In this document: positions 1 to 10,958 of the stretch, piece after piece
Layout: every line of letters starts with the position of its first letter
Numbering within the stretch: position 1 is the first letter of the stretch
Source: Pseudomonas entomophila
Lineage (GTDB): Bacteria; Pseudomonadota; Gammaproteobacteria; Pseudomonadales; Pseudomonadaceae
Length of the DNA stretch: 64,000 nucleotides
Reading direction: 5' to 3'
Assembly: GCF_018417595.1 (NCBI RefSeq)
Contig: NZ_CP070982.1
Location: 624,001 to 688,000 of the forward strand
Position numbers and translations under genes: made by a program
The notes under the pieces: generated by a model
What the model was told of the DNA's origin: nothing
What the model saw: only the letters and a program-made list of their open reading frames with translations
Database searches by the model: none

Positions 1-588
1 CACATGGTCAACCTGCCGGACCGTGACCTGGCGTACTTCGAGGAAGGCAGCCGCCACTTCGCCGACTACGTCGAGGCGGTGGAATGGGCGCAGGACTTCG
101 CCCGGCACAACCGCGAGCTGATGATGCTGGCGGTGGTCGCCGCCACCCGCAAGGTGTTGGGAAGGCCGTTCGAGGCCAGCCTCGAAGCGGTCAACTGTCA
201 CCACAACTACGTGCAGAAGGAGCAGCACTTCGGCCGCGAGGTATTGGTGACCCGCAAGGGCGCGGTGTCGGCGCAGAAGGGCCAGCTGGGCATCATCCCA
301 GGCTCGATGGGCGCCAAGAGCTTCATCGTCCGCGGCCTGGGCAACGAGGAATCGTTCTGCTCGTGCAGCCACGGTGCGGGCCGGGTGATGAGCCGCACCA
401 AGGCCAAGAGCCGCTTCACCGTCGAGGACCAGCAGCGCGCCACCGCCCATGTGGAGTGCCGCAAGGACAAGGACGTGATCGATGAGATTCCAATGGCCTA
501 CAAGGATATCGATGCGGTCATGCACGCCCAGCGCGAGCTGGTCGAAGTTGTGCACACCCTGCGTCAGGTGGTGTGCGTGAAAGGTTGA
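1..588 (+). CDS. rtcB: RNA 3'-phosphate/5'-OH ligase RtcB (C-terminal part)
   Basis: RtcB joins RNA 2',3'-cyclic or 3'-phosphate ends to 5'-OH ends using GTP and Mn2+, in RNA repair. Only the last ~195 residues are present; the reading frame is open at the left edge, so the gene starts outside the window. The segment SCSHGAGRVMSR contains the conserved histidine that takes GMP during catalysis, and the HNYV stretch near residue 67 is also typical of the family. The next gene encodes an RlaP-like nucleotidyltransferase, a known RtcB companion, and begins 24 nt after this stop. Identification is by motif and is firm. Confidence 0.95.
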   Translation, partial: HMVNLPDRDLAYFEEGSRHFADYVEAVEWAQDFARHNRELMMLAVVAATRKVLGRPFEASLEAVNCHHNYVQKEQHFGREVLVTRKGAVSAQKGQLGIIPGSMGAKSFIVRGLGNEESFCSCSHGAGRVMSRTKAKSRFTVEDQQRATAHVECRKDKDVIDEIPMAYKDIDAVMHAQRELVEVVHTLRQVVCVKG

Positions 589-611
589 ACCCCTGCACAA
601 GGATCGGGGCC

Positions 612-1424
612 ATGAATCAGGAAGCATTGCATCCACTGTCTACTGCCATGCGTGAGCGGGTGCTGGATGAATTGCAACGTATCGAGCGCGAGCACCAGGT
701 GACGGTGCTCTACGCCTGCGAGTCCGGCAGCCGGGCCTGGGGCTTCGCCTCGCCGGACAGTGACTACGATGTGCGTTTCATTTACGTACCGCGTGCCGAT
801 TGGTACCTGCGCGTGGATGAGCCGCGTGATGTGATCGAGCGGCCCTTGAGCGATGAGCTGGACGTCAGCGGCTGGGAGCTGCGCAAGGCCTTGCGCCTGA
901 TGCGCGGCGCCAACCCCAGCCTGCTCGAGTGGCTGGGCTCACCGCTGGTGTACCGCGCCGACGCCGAGGCTGCGCGAGGCTTGCGGGCGTTGGGTGATGA
1001 ATGCTATTCGCCGCGGGCGGTGCGTCATCATTACCTGTCGATGGCGCGCAAGAACCTGCGCGGCTATCTGCTGGGCGAGACGGTGCGCTACAAGAAGTAC
1101 CTCTACGTGATCCGACCGTTGCTGGCGGTGCGCTGGATCGACCGCGGGCTGGGCATGCCGCCGACGGCATTTCCGGCATTGATGGCGCGTACCGTCGACG
1201 AGCCGGGGTTGCAGGTGGCGATCGATGCGTTGCTTGAGGTGAAGCGGCGCTCGGGCGAGGCTGAGCAGGGGCCGCGTGATGAAGTGCTGCATGCGTTCAT
1301 CGAGGCAGAGCTCGAACGGGCCGACGGGGCGCAGGAGGTTCCAGTGGCGCGCGGGGATACTGGCAGGTTGGATGTGTTCCTGCGCGAGACCGTTTGGCGG
1401 TTTACGCAACCCGTACCTCTTTGA
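612..1424 (+). CDS. RlaP-type nucleotidyltransferase (RNA repair pathway)
   Basis: A 270-residue protein of the DNA polymerase beta superfamily. The nucleotidyltransferase signature is clear near the N-terminus: GSRAWGF followed by SPDSDYDVRF, giving the G-S and D-x-D residues that bind the metal and nucleotide. The family (YcgL/RlaP) is repeatedly found next to rtcB and is thought to work on RNA ends, but its exact reaction is not settled. ATG 612 was chosen because the nucleotidyltransferase fold begins soon after it; an in-frame start at 573 would overlap rtcB. A REP hairpin follows the stop. Confidence 0.85.
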   Translation: MNQEALHPLSTAMRERVLDELQRIEREHQVTVLYACESGSRAWGFASPDSDYDVRFIYVPRADWYLRVDEPRDVIERPLSDELDVSGWELRKALRLMRGANPSLLEWLGSPLVYRADAEAARGLRALGDECYSPRAVRHHYLSMARKNLRGYLLGETVRYKKYLYVIRPLLAVRWIDRGLGMPPTAFPALMARTVDEPGLQVAIDALLEVKRRSGEAEQGPRDEVLHAFIEAELERADGAQEVPVARGDTGRLDVFLRETVWRFTQPVPL

Positions 1425-1435
1425 TTTGGCGCGAG

Positions 1436-3375
<1,940 letters not shown>

Positions 3376-3383
<8 letters not shown>

Positions 3384-3915
3384 CAGGCATCTGGCTCAAG
3401 CAGGTCAGGTAGCCTTCGTGGATGTACTTCTTCACCGTCGGCAGGGCGATGTTCAGGGCCTGGGCGATGTCCTTCTGTTTCATGCCATCGAGGGTCGCCA
3501 TCAGGAACGCCTGGCGCACGCGCGGGCGCAGGGTGTCGAGCACGGCGTCGATCTCGTGCAGGGTCTCGAGGATCACGCTTTGCTGCTCCGGGGAGGGATG
3601 CTCTGGCGCCGGGACCTGCGCCAGCGCTTCGAGCCAGGCCTGTTCGAGGGAGTGACGACGGCGCCAGCTGACCAGCACGCAGTTGGCGATGCGGGCCAGG
3701 TAGGCGCGGGGTTGGCGCAGGGTGTCCGGCTGCGTGGCGTCGCGGCTGGTGAGCACGCGCAGGAAGATGTCCTGGGCCAGGTCGTCGGCCACGCCATGCC
3801 CCCACGAGCGCAGCCGATACGCCAGCCAGCCGCGCAACCAGGCGTGGTTCTCGAGGTACAGCGTCGTGACGGCGCAGGGATCGGTGCGCAGGGGAGGGTT
3901 TTCGAAGGCGGTCAT
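3376..3915 (-). CDS. ECF RNA polymerase sigma factor, FecI type
   Basis: A 179-residue sigma-70-family protein of the iron-starvation class. Region 2 is visible as DDLAQDIFLRVL. The region 4 helix-turn-helix is MKQKDIAQALNIALPTVKKY, which reads the -35 element. The ATG at 3915 lies just inside a Fur box, so transcription is expected to be repressed by Fur when iron is plentiful. The sigma factor should activate the divergent receptor gene once FecR relays that ligand is bound. An upstream in-frame ATG exists but would put the Fur box inside the coding region. Confidence 0.9.
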
Positions 3916-3942
3916 GGTGGGCTGAATCGGAGTTGTGATTGC

Positions 3943-3961
3943 GCAAATGAAAACCATTATC
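3943..3961. promoter_or_regulatory. Fur box
   Basis: This 19-nt site matches the Fur consensus at 15 of 19 positions, with an intact CATTATC right half and an AATGA core in the left half. On the minus strand it includes GATAAT, which could be the -10 box of the sigma-factor gene whose ATG is 28 nt away. The divergent receptor gene starts 134 nt to the right and may be covered indirectly through the sigma factor. Confidence 0.75.
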
Positions 3962-4094
3962 ACTGGTTTCCTTTGATTCACAAGCCTCCGATGAAAATAC
4001 GAATCGAGTGCATATACCTTTTTCGATCTCGTGCGACAGAAAGGGTAGAAGCCCGCATCGAGTGCCGGGCGCAAACCCTACGAGCGAGAAAAGC

Positions 4095-7025
4095 ATGCCC
4101 GCAGCACGTCGGTTTCCCCCTGTTTCGCGCCCTTTGCCGCGCCCGTCCCCGATCAGTTTCGCCGTACGCTGCGCGATGCTCGGCTGCCTGATGGCAGGCG
4201 GCGCTTCCCTGGCCCAGGCCGCTGGCGCGGCAACCAGCGTGGCCACGCGCCTGGACGACGCCACACTGCGCGACTACGACATCGGCCAAGGCCCATTGGG
4301 GACTTCGCTGGGGGTGTTCGCCAACCAGTCCGGCCTGCTGCTCTCCTATGACCCCGAGCTGACCCGGGGGCGTGCGGCGCCCTCGCTCAAAGGGCGCTAC
4401 ACGGTGCTGGAAGGGGCGCGTCGCCTGTTGGCGAACACCGGGCTGCAACTGCTGGCGAGCGCGTCGGGCACCTACCTCCTGGCGCCGCAGACCCAGGCAT
4501 CTTCCACCGCCACCGAGTTGAGCGCGACCGTGGTCGATTCCACCGAACTGCTCGATCCGCAGCAGGACACCTACCGCGCGCCTCGTTCAACGGTGCATCT
4601 GTCGCGGGAAGACCTTGACCGCTTCGGCACGGTGTCGGTGGGCGACATGCTCAAGGGCGTGGCGGGCGTGCAGGTGGGCGACAGCCGCAATGGCGGTGCA
4701 CTCGACGTCAATATCCGGGGCATCCAGGGGCAGAGCCGGGTGGCCGTTCGGGTCGATGGTTCGGAGCAGGCGCTGGATGTTTATCGCGGCTACGGCGGCA
4801 CCCAGCAGCGCAGCTACATCGACCCGGACCTGCTCAGCAGCGTCACCGTCAACAAAGGCCCGAGCACCCGCTCGGGCGCAATCGGCGGCTCGGTGGAGAT
4901 GAAGACCCTGGGCGTCGACGACATCCTGGTGGACGGCAAGGACGTGGGCTTACGCCTGACCGGCAACCTCTGGAACAACGGCGTCGAGCCCGACCATCGC
5001 AACAGCCATTCCCGGGACGAGGACCTGAGCGCCGCACCCCGTGACAAGCGCAACGGCCTGTTCGGTTCGAAGGCCGAATCTGGCAGCGCGGCCTTCGCCT
5101 ACAGCAACGAGCGCGTAGACCTCGTGGCGGCCTATGCGCACCGCAACCAGGGCAACTACTTCTCGGGCAAGAAAGGCCAGGACCGCTACCGCCTCTACGA
5201 TCGCGATGGTGACGAGCAGTCCAGCGTGGCCACCACCTACAACGCCGGCGAGGAGGTGCTCAACTCGTCGGCGCAGACCGACTCCTACCTGCTCAAGAGC
5301 ACCTGGCGGCTGGCGGACGACCACACCCTGGAGCTGGGCTACCGTCGTTTCGAAGGGCGCATGGGCGAGATCATGCCGTCGGACATCTTCCGCTTCGGCA
5401 CGGCCGGCATCTATCAGTACCCCCAGTCCGAAATCGACATCGACACCTACACCGCGCGCTACCACTACCTGCCCGAAGGCAACCCGTGGGTGGACCTCAC
5501 CGGCAACCTGTGGATGACCGACTCGAAGACCAGCACACTGAGCGCGGCCTGGATGGCGCCCAAGTCGCAGCTGTTTCGCACCGACCGCAGCTGGTCGCGC
5601 CAGGACGACCGGCGTATCGGTGGCGACTTGAACAACGTGTCGCGCTTCACCACAGGCTACGGCGACTTCAAGCTCGACTTGGGTGGCACCTTCCAGGTCG
5701 AGGACTTGCAACCGCAGAAAAACGTGGTCGCCACCCAGCACGACATCAACGCCAACCGCATGCTGCGCGATGCATCACGCCAGGAGTTCAGTTTCAACGG
5801 CAAGCTGGAGTACCAGCCCATCGAGCAGGTGACGCTGTGGGGCGGCGGCCGCTACGCCCACTACCGTACCAAGGACAACACCGTGCTGGCCGAGGCCCGC
5901 CGCGAGGAGCGCGAGATGCGCTGGCTCACCGCGAGCAGCCCGGGGCATTGGGGCAGCATGATGTGGTTCCCCGACCAGAACGGGCAGTACACCGATGCCA
6001 CCGACCCACGCCTGAACAACGGCATCGTCTTCGAGAACAGCAACGAGCCGTTCAATGGCGTGCCGTTCAACGAGTCTGGCGCGGTCGACGTGACGGTGTA
6101 TCCGGAAGACATCAGCAGCGTCGTCACCGGTTACGACTACACCCCGCAGGGCAAGAGCAGCGGTGGCGGCTTCGCGCCGGCCTTCGGCATCAACGTCGAG
6201 TTCCTGCCCGACACCTTCGTCTATGCCTCGTACACCCAGGGCCTGCGCCTGCCTTCGTTGTTCGAGACCAGCCAGGGCACCCAGCAGGTCACCCCGGGCA
6301 AGCACCTCGAGCCCGAGCGTTCGCGCAGCTGGGAAGTCGGGGTCAGTGCCTTGCGCAGCAACCTGCTGACCGCGGGCGACGAGGCCTCGGCGAAGCTGGC
6401 GTTCTTCGACAACGACATCAAAAACTACATCACCCGCTACTACGACCCGAGCCCGGGCAAGTGGGGGCAGATGACCTTCAGCAACACCGACCGTTTCCGC
6501 ACCCGTGGCCTGGAGCTGCAGTCGCACTACGATGCCGGGCGCGTGTTCGCCGACCTGTCGGCCACCTACTACCTGAAGACCGAAACCTGCGACGCGGCCT
6601 TCGCCGCCAAGCTGCGGGCCAGCGCCAATCGTTACCAGCCCACCCACAACACCCCGGACTGCACGCCGGGCAGCTACATGGGCTCGTACACCAACACCCA
6701 GAACCCGCCGAAGTTCTCGGCCAACCTCACCACCGGCCTGCGCTTCTTCGACGAGGCGCTGACCGTGGGTGGGCGCATGACCTACACCTCCGGCCCCACC
6801 GCGCAGATGGACAAGCCATGGCAGACTGGCGCCACCACGCCGCAGATCGACTATCGCTCGGTGGTATTGTTCGACCTGTTCCTCAAGTACAAGGTGCTGG
6901 AGCACACCGAACTGAACCTGTCGGTGCAGAACCTGACGGACCGCTATTACCTGGACCCGCTGGCGCAGAGTTTCATGCCAGCACCGGGGCGGACAGTGCG
7001 GGTGGGGATGCAGACACGGTTCTAG
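4095..7025 (+). CDS. TonB-dependent receptor with N-terminal signalling (STN) domain
   Basis: A 976-residue outer membrane receptor for an iron compound. After a signal sequence (to about residue 46) comes an STN domain (DYDIGQGPLGTSLGVFANQ to about residue 140), which passes the signal to FecR. Then come a plug domain with VNIRGIQGQSR and VTVNKGPS, and a 22-strand barrel ending in the usual terminal Phe (GMQTRF). The plug stretch VYRGYGG...SYIDPDLL looks like haem/haemophore receptors, whereas the neighbouring esterase points to a catecholate siderophore, so the ligand is open. ATG 4095 is preferred over 4008 because the signal peptide follows it. Regulation is by the divergent FecI/FecR pair and Fur. 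Confidence 0.9.
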   Translation: MPAARRFPPVSRPLPRPSPISFAVRCAMLGCLMAGGASLAQAAGAATSVATRLDDATLRDYDIGQGPLGTSLGVFANQSGLLLSYDPELTRGRAAPSLKGRYTVLEGARRLLANTGLQLLASASGTYLLAPQTQASSTATELSATVVDSTELLDPQQDTYRAPRSTVHLSREDLDRFGTVSVGDMLKGVAGVQVGDSRNGGALDVNIRGIQGQSRVAVRVDGSEQALDVYRGYGGTQQRSYIDPDLLSSVTVNKGPSTRSGAIGGSVEMKTLGVDDILVDGKDVGLRLTGNLWNNGVEPDHRNSHSRDEDLSAAPRDKRNGLFGSKAESGSAAFAYSNERVDLVAAYAHRNQGNYFSGKKGQDRYRLYDRDGDEQSSVATTYNAGEEVLNSSAQTDSYLLKSTWRLADDHTLELGYRRFEGRMGEIMPSDIFRFGTAGIYQYPQSEIDIDTYTARYHYLPEGNPWVDLTGNLWMTDSKTSTLSAAWMAPKSQLFRTDRSWSRQDDRRIGGDLNNVSRFTTGYGDFKLDLGGTFQVEDLQPQKNVVATQHDINANRMLRDASRQEFSFNGKLEYQPIEQVTLWGGGRYAHYRTKDNTVLAEARREEREMRWLTASSPGHWGSMMWFPDQNGQYTDATDPRLNNGIVFENSNEPFNGVPFNESGAVDVTVYPEDISSVVTGYDYTPQGKSSGGGFAPAFGINVEFLPDTFVYASYTQGLRLPSLFETSQGTQQVTPGKHLEPERSRSWEVGVSALRSNLLTAGDEASAKLAFFDNDIKNYITRYYDPSPGKWGQMTFSNTDRFRTRGLELQSHYDAGRVFADLSATYYLKTETCDAAFAAKLRASANRYQPTHNTPDCTPGSYMGSYTNTQNPPKFSANLTTGLRFFDEALTVGGRMTYTSGPTAQMDKPWQTGATTPQIDYRSVVLFDLFLKYKVLEHTELNLSVQNLTDRYYLDPLAQSFMPAPGRTVRVGMQTRF

Positions 7026-7394
7026 CCCCCCCTGCGAATCCGAAAAGCCATCAGTGGGCCCGATGCTGCGCAAGTGTCCGGGCCTGCAACGCCTCCTGTT
7101 ATTTCCCACGTTTCTTGGTGTTTGTGCTGACACAGATCCGCACACCTGCCCCATATCGCTTGTCGAAATCACGCACATAACGTACGGATTTTCCCTGCCA
7201 ACTTTCCATACGCTTCGACTTAGAGTTTTTCGCAGCAACGCTCGGATCGCCTGAACGAGCCGCTGACCGTCAGCGGCGCTTTAGACGCTCCCGATGTTTC
7301 AACCGTGTCGCAATTCGGAGGTGGCGGGCAGTTCCCACGCCTGCTTGCGAATTGGCCACGGTTGTTTCTCAGTTCATGGCTCGGAGCTCGATCG
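7026..7394. other. Intergenic region upstream of the luxE-like operon
   Basis: These 369 nt separate the receptor from the lux-like cassette. I see no convincing open reading frame, RNA gene, sigma-54 promoter or lux-type palindrome. The promoter of the four-gene cassette should lie here but I could not pick out a clear -35/-10 pair. Confidence 0.5.
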
Positions 7395-8519
7395 ATGAAT
7401 CTCGTACACGTTGAAGCACTCTGTGCGCTGGATGACCCCTACCTGGTCGGTGAGCACGCCGATCATCTGTTTGATGCCGCGATGCGTGAAATCACGGCTT
7501 ACCACCAACAGCATTCACCGGGCTATGCCGAGTGGTTGCGCCAACAGCAATTCGATCCTTCTGCCCCGGGTCTGGAGACGTGGGGGCAGTTGCCACCGAT
7601 ATTCGCCAACTACCTGAAGAAGCACCTGCTGCTCAGCGAGACAGGGTTGGATGCCCTGGAGCTGACCTCGTCAGGCACCACGGGCCAGAAAAGCCGAATG
7701 CGCTATGACGCTCGCAGCCTGGGGGCCGCGCAAGGTATGGTCGACCGGATCTATCGGCGGTATGGCTGGGACACGCCGCAAGTGCCCTGCAACTACCTGA
7801 AGCTGGGCTACGAGCCCGTCGGGCACAGCGCGCTTGGCACCGCCTATACCGACGATTTCCTTGGCAAGTACGCGCCCGTCAAACAGGCGTTCTATGCCCT
7901 GCGTCATAACGGTAGGCAAACAGAGTTCGACCCCTTCGGTGTCATCGAGGCATTGCGGCGGTTCGCGCAGGATGATGCGCCTCTGCGCATCCTGGGATTC
8001 CCGGCATTCATGTGGTTCGTCCTCGAACGAATGCGTGAAATGAAGATTGCGCCGCTGGAGTTTGCCGCCGAATCGTTGGCCATGTTCGGCGGTGGCTGGA
8101 AAACCCATGCCGACCAGCAGATCCCCAAGGCCCAGCTGTATGCGCGAATGAACGAACAGCTGGGTATACCGACCTCGCGCTGCCGCGACGGTTATGGCTC
8201 CGTCGAGCATTGCGTGCCCTATGTCGAGTGCGCGAACCACCGCCACCACGTGCCCACCTACTCCCGTGCCTACACCCGCCACACCGGGACGTTCGCCTTG
8301 CAGGGTTACGGGCAGCCGGGGCTCATCCAGTTCGTGTCGCCGTACATCACCTCCAGCCCCGCCCACAGCATCGTGATGAGTGACCTGGCGGTGCTGCATC
8401 GCGGTGACGAGTGTGGCTGCGGCATTGCCACCGACTGGTTCGAGATTCTTGGGCGTGCGGGTACCGGCAAGAGCCGCAGTTGTGCGTTGGCCGCCTCCGA
8501 ACTGATAAGGGAGAACTGA
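7395..8519 (+). CDS. LuxE-like acyl-protein synthetase
   Basis: A 374-residue adenylate-forming enzyme of the LuxE family, which activates a fatty acid as acyl-AMP and moves the acyl group to its own cysteine before passing it to LuxC. The nucleotide-binding loop is TSSGTTG (residues 91-97). GYGSVEH at 267-272 and RGDECGCG near 337 are family landmarks. Near the C-terminus, Cys363 in GKSRSCALAA sits where LuxE enzymes carry the acyl-accepting cysteine, 11 residues before the end, so the enzyme looks active. ATG 7395 follows a non-coding-looking stretch. One nt separates it from the LuxC fusion gene. No luxAB lies nearby, so the product is not light. Confidence 0.8.
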   Translation: MNLVHVEALCALDDPYLVGEHADHLFDAAMREITAYHQQHSPGYAEWLRQQQFDPSAPGLETWGQLPPIFANYLKKHLLLSETGLDALELTSSGTTGQKSRMRYDARSLGAAQGMVDRIYRRYGWDTPQVPCNYLKLGYEPVGHSALGTAYTDDFLGKYAPVKQAFYALRHNGRQTEFDPFGVIEALRRFAQDDAPLRILGFPAFMWFVLERMREMKIAPLEFAAESLAMFGGGWKTHADQQIPKAQLYARMNEQLGIPTSRCRDGYGSVEHCVPYVECANHRHHVPTYSRAYTRHTGTFALQGYGQPGLIQFVSPYITSSPAHSIVMSDLAVLHRGDECGCGIATDWFEILGRAGTGKSRSCALAASELIREN

Positions 8520-8520
8520 T

Positions 8521-10929
8521 ATGTACCTCATTCAAGGGCACTACCTGGCGGACCTGACGCTGGACCAGGCATTGGTGCGGTTGACGGGCGAACTGGCGCA
8601 CACGTTGAGCCATCCCTGCGGGATCGAGACCGTGCTGGCCTGCGCCGGTCGGTTTGCCGAGAAACTGCTGGACGGTGAGTTCCTGGCCGAGCTCGACGCC
8701 GCTTTGCGGGAGCAGCTGCGAGCGTTCTGCCAGCCTGACGTTCTGCGCGCCAAGCTGGAAAACGAATTGGGCGTCAATCCATTCTCCCTGCGTCGTCGCG
8801 ATTATCGGGTCCCCCGCTTCGAAAGCTGGCGGCCGCTGGGGCTCATCCTGCATATCACCCCCGGCAATGCGCCGCTGCTGCCATTCTTTGCCGTGCTGGA
8901 AAGCTTGCTGGTGGGCAACGTCAACTGGCTGCGCCCCAGCGCACGCGACCAGGGCTTGAACACCCGGTTGCTGCAGGCCTTCCTGCAGTGCGACCGATCC
9001 GGCGAACTGGCCAACCATGTGGCGGTATTGCCGGTGGCCAAGGCCGAGCTCGCGAGGTTGATGCCCTATGCCGATGGTGTTTCGGCCTGGGGGGGAAGCG
9101 AGGCATTGAAGACCATTCGCGACCAGATGCCAGACGGCTGTCGATGGATTCCCTGGGGGCACAAGGTCAGTTTTGCCTGGCTGGTGCCGGAGGCGGTTGA
9201 TGAGTGTGCGCTCGATGCGCTGGCCGACGAGGTCTGCCGCCTGGACCAGCAGGCATGTTCCAGCCCGCAGGTGGTGTTCGTCGACAGCGACGATGCGGAC
9301 ACGCTGCGAGCGTTGGGCGGGCAACTGGCCGCGGCGATGCGGCGCCGCCATGCCCTCTGGCCTGCGTTATCGCCCGGTGTGCAGGAGGCTGCGCAGGTCA
9401 CCACCAAACTTGCATTGGCCGAGTTGGACCATGCGTTCGTCGATGGCCGAGGCCAGGTCTGGAGGGGCCAGGGCTGGCAGATTATCCTTGAGCACGTGAT
9501 GGCGCTTGAGCCCTCGCCACTGTTTCGCACGATCCTGCTTCGACCGTTGCCGCGCCGGGCGGTGATGCATGCCCTTCGCCCTTGGCGCACCCGGTTGCAG
9601 ACCTGCGGCCTGGTCAGCGCGGGCCACGACATTGCCCACCTCAGCCAGTTGCTCCTGGCTGCCGGGGTCGATCGGGTCACGTCGGTGCAGACAATGCACG
9701 ACGGCTATAGCGGTGAACCTCACGATGGCGTGTATGCCCTGGGCATGTTGGCTCGCCGGGTTTCCGTGAGCCTGGCGCAGGGCTGCCTGCCCAGGCAGGC
9801 GACCTTGGATGCCTGTGGCCAGGCGCCTGCCGGCCTGGAAGGGCAACCGATCATGAGCCGCAGCGCATTCCTGGACAGCTCGATGAGTGCGCAGGCACAG
9901 CTGTTCTTCCGGACGGGTGGGACCACGGGAACGCCAAGCCTTGCCGGATATACCTACCGCGATTATCACCGGCAGATGCAGGCTGCGGCCGACGGACTGT
10001 TTGCCGCCGGCCTGGAGCCTGGCAAGGATCGGGTCATCAACCTGCTGTACGGGGGCAATCTATACGGCGGCCTGCTCAGTTTCTTCACGGTCCTGGACAA
10101 GCTTGGCGCCTGTCACTATCCGATGGCTGGACCCCAAGGTGACGATTACCAGGCGATAGCCCAGCTCATCGTCTCTGAACGTATCGACACTGTGATCGGC
10201 ATGCCGACCACGGTGCATCAACTGTTCTTCCGCGAGGCCGCAACATTGCGAGCCTATGGCGGGATCCGCAAGGTACTGCTGGGCGGTGAACACCTTGCCC
10301 CGGTACAGCGCTCGTTCATCCAGGGCTTTGGCGTCGAGACCATCCGTTCCGCGCTCTATGGCTCCGTCGATGCCGGCCCCCTGGGCTACACCTGCGCGTC
10401 CAGCCCGGATGGGGTCTTCCACCTGATGGGCGATACCCAATGGCTGGAAATCGTCGACCCTGACCGCGATGAGCCGGTTGCCCCGGGTGAGGCGGGGCGC
10501 TTGCTGTTCACCTCGAAGGCCCGGGAGGGGCAGGACGTTGCCCGTTACGACATCGGCGACATGGGGCGTTGGGTGAGTGGCCAGTGCCCATGCGGCGTGC
10601 CGGAGCCACGTTTCGAGCTGCTGGGGCGTCACGGTGCGCGGGTGCGCATTGGTTCGCTGTTCATCCGGCCGCAACGGCTGGCCGCGCTGGCCGAAGCCCC
10701 GGTGCAACTGCACCTGGAGCACAACCCTGACAATGGTCTGGAACGTATTCGCCTGCTGGCGGAGGCTGAGCCCGAGGTGGTCAGGGCCAGGGTGTGTGCC
10801 GATGCCGAGTTGAGCAAGGCAGTGACACTTGGGTTGTTGGAGCTGGAGGTGTGCCAACGGGCGCAGCAGCACTTCGAGAACCACCCGCAGACTGGGAAGA
10901 CACCATTGCTTATCGACAAACGTCGCTGA
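8521..10929 (+). CDS. LuxC acyl reductase fused to a PaaK-like adenylating domain
   Basis: An 802-residue two-domain protein. Residues 1 to about 430 are LuxC-like: ILHITPGNAPLLPFF at about 109-123, and DQQACSSPQ with Cys246, the likely acyl-thioester cysteine of this NADPH-dependent acyl reductase. Residues about 440-802 are a phenylacetate-CoA-ligase-like domain with the ATP loop TGGTTG (465-470), LLGGEHL, YGSVDAG and a YDIGDMGRW stretch. The fusion implies that activation and reduction to an aldehyde are coupled in one chain. It follows the LuxE gene by 1 nt and precedes a second PaaK-like gene that resembles its own C-terminal half. I do not know a characterised enzyme with this architecture. 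Confidence 0.8.
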   Translation: MYLIQGHYLADLTLDQALVRLTGELAHTLSHPCGIETVLACAGRFAEKLLDGEFLAELDAALREQLRAFCQPDVLRAKLENELGVNPFSLRRRDYRVPRFESWRPLGLILHITPGNAPLLPFFAVLESLLVGNVNWLRPSARDQGLNTRLLQAFLQCDRSGELANHVAVLPVAKAELARLMPYADGVSAWGGSEALKTIRDQMPDGCRWIPWGHKVSFAWLVPEAVDECALDALADEVCRLDQQACSSPQVVFVDSDDADTLRALGGQLAAAMRRRHALWPALSPGVQEAAQVTTKLALAELDHAFVDGRGQVWRGQGWQIILEHVMALEPSPLFRTILLRPLPRRAVMHALRPWRTRLQTCGLVSAGHDIAHLSQLLLAAGVDRVTSVQTMHDGYSGEPHDGVYALGMLARRVSVSLAQGCLPRQATLDACGQAPAGLEGQPIMSRSAFLDSSMSAQAQLFFRTGGTTGTPSLAGYTYRDYHRQMQAAADGLFAAGLEPGKDRVINLLYGGNLYGGLLSFFTVLDKLGACHYPMAGPQGDDYQAIAQLIVSERIDTVIGMPTTVHQLFFREAATLRAYGGIRKVLLGGEHLAPVQRSFIQGFGVETIRSALYGSVDAGPLGYTCASSPDGVFHLMGDTQWLEIVDPDRDEPVAPGEAGRLLFTSKAREGQDVARYDIGDMGRWVSGQCPCGVPEPRFELLGRHGARVRIGSLFIRPQRLAALAEAPVQLHLEHNPDNGLERIRLLAEAEPEVVRARVCADAELSKAVTLGLLELEVCQRAQQHFENHPQTGKTPLLIDKRR

Positions 10930-10958
10930 CCCACGGTGCCTTTAGAGGAGGCAGCAAC

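Noticed and set aside
5486..7180. Long alternative plus-strand frame inside the TonB receptor gene
   Set aside because: Typical GC-rich shadow frame; rich in Arg, Gln, Pro and His with no domain pattern, while the overlapping receptor is complete.
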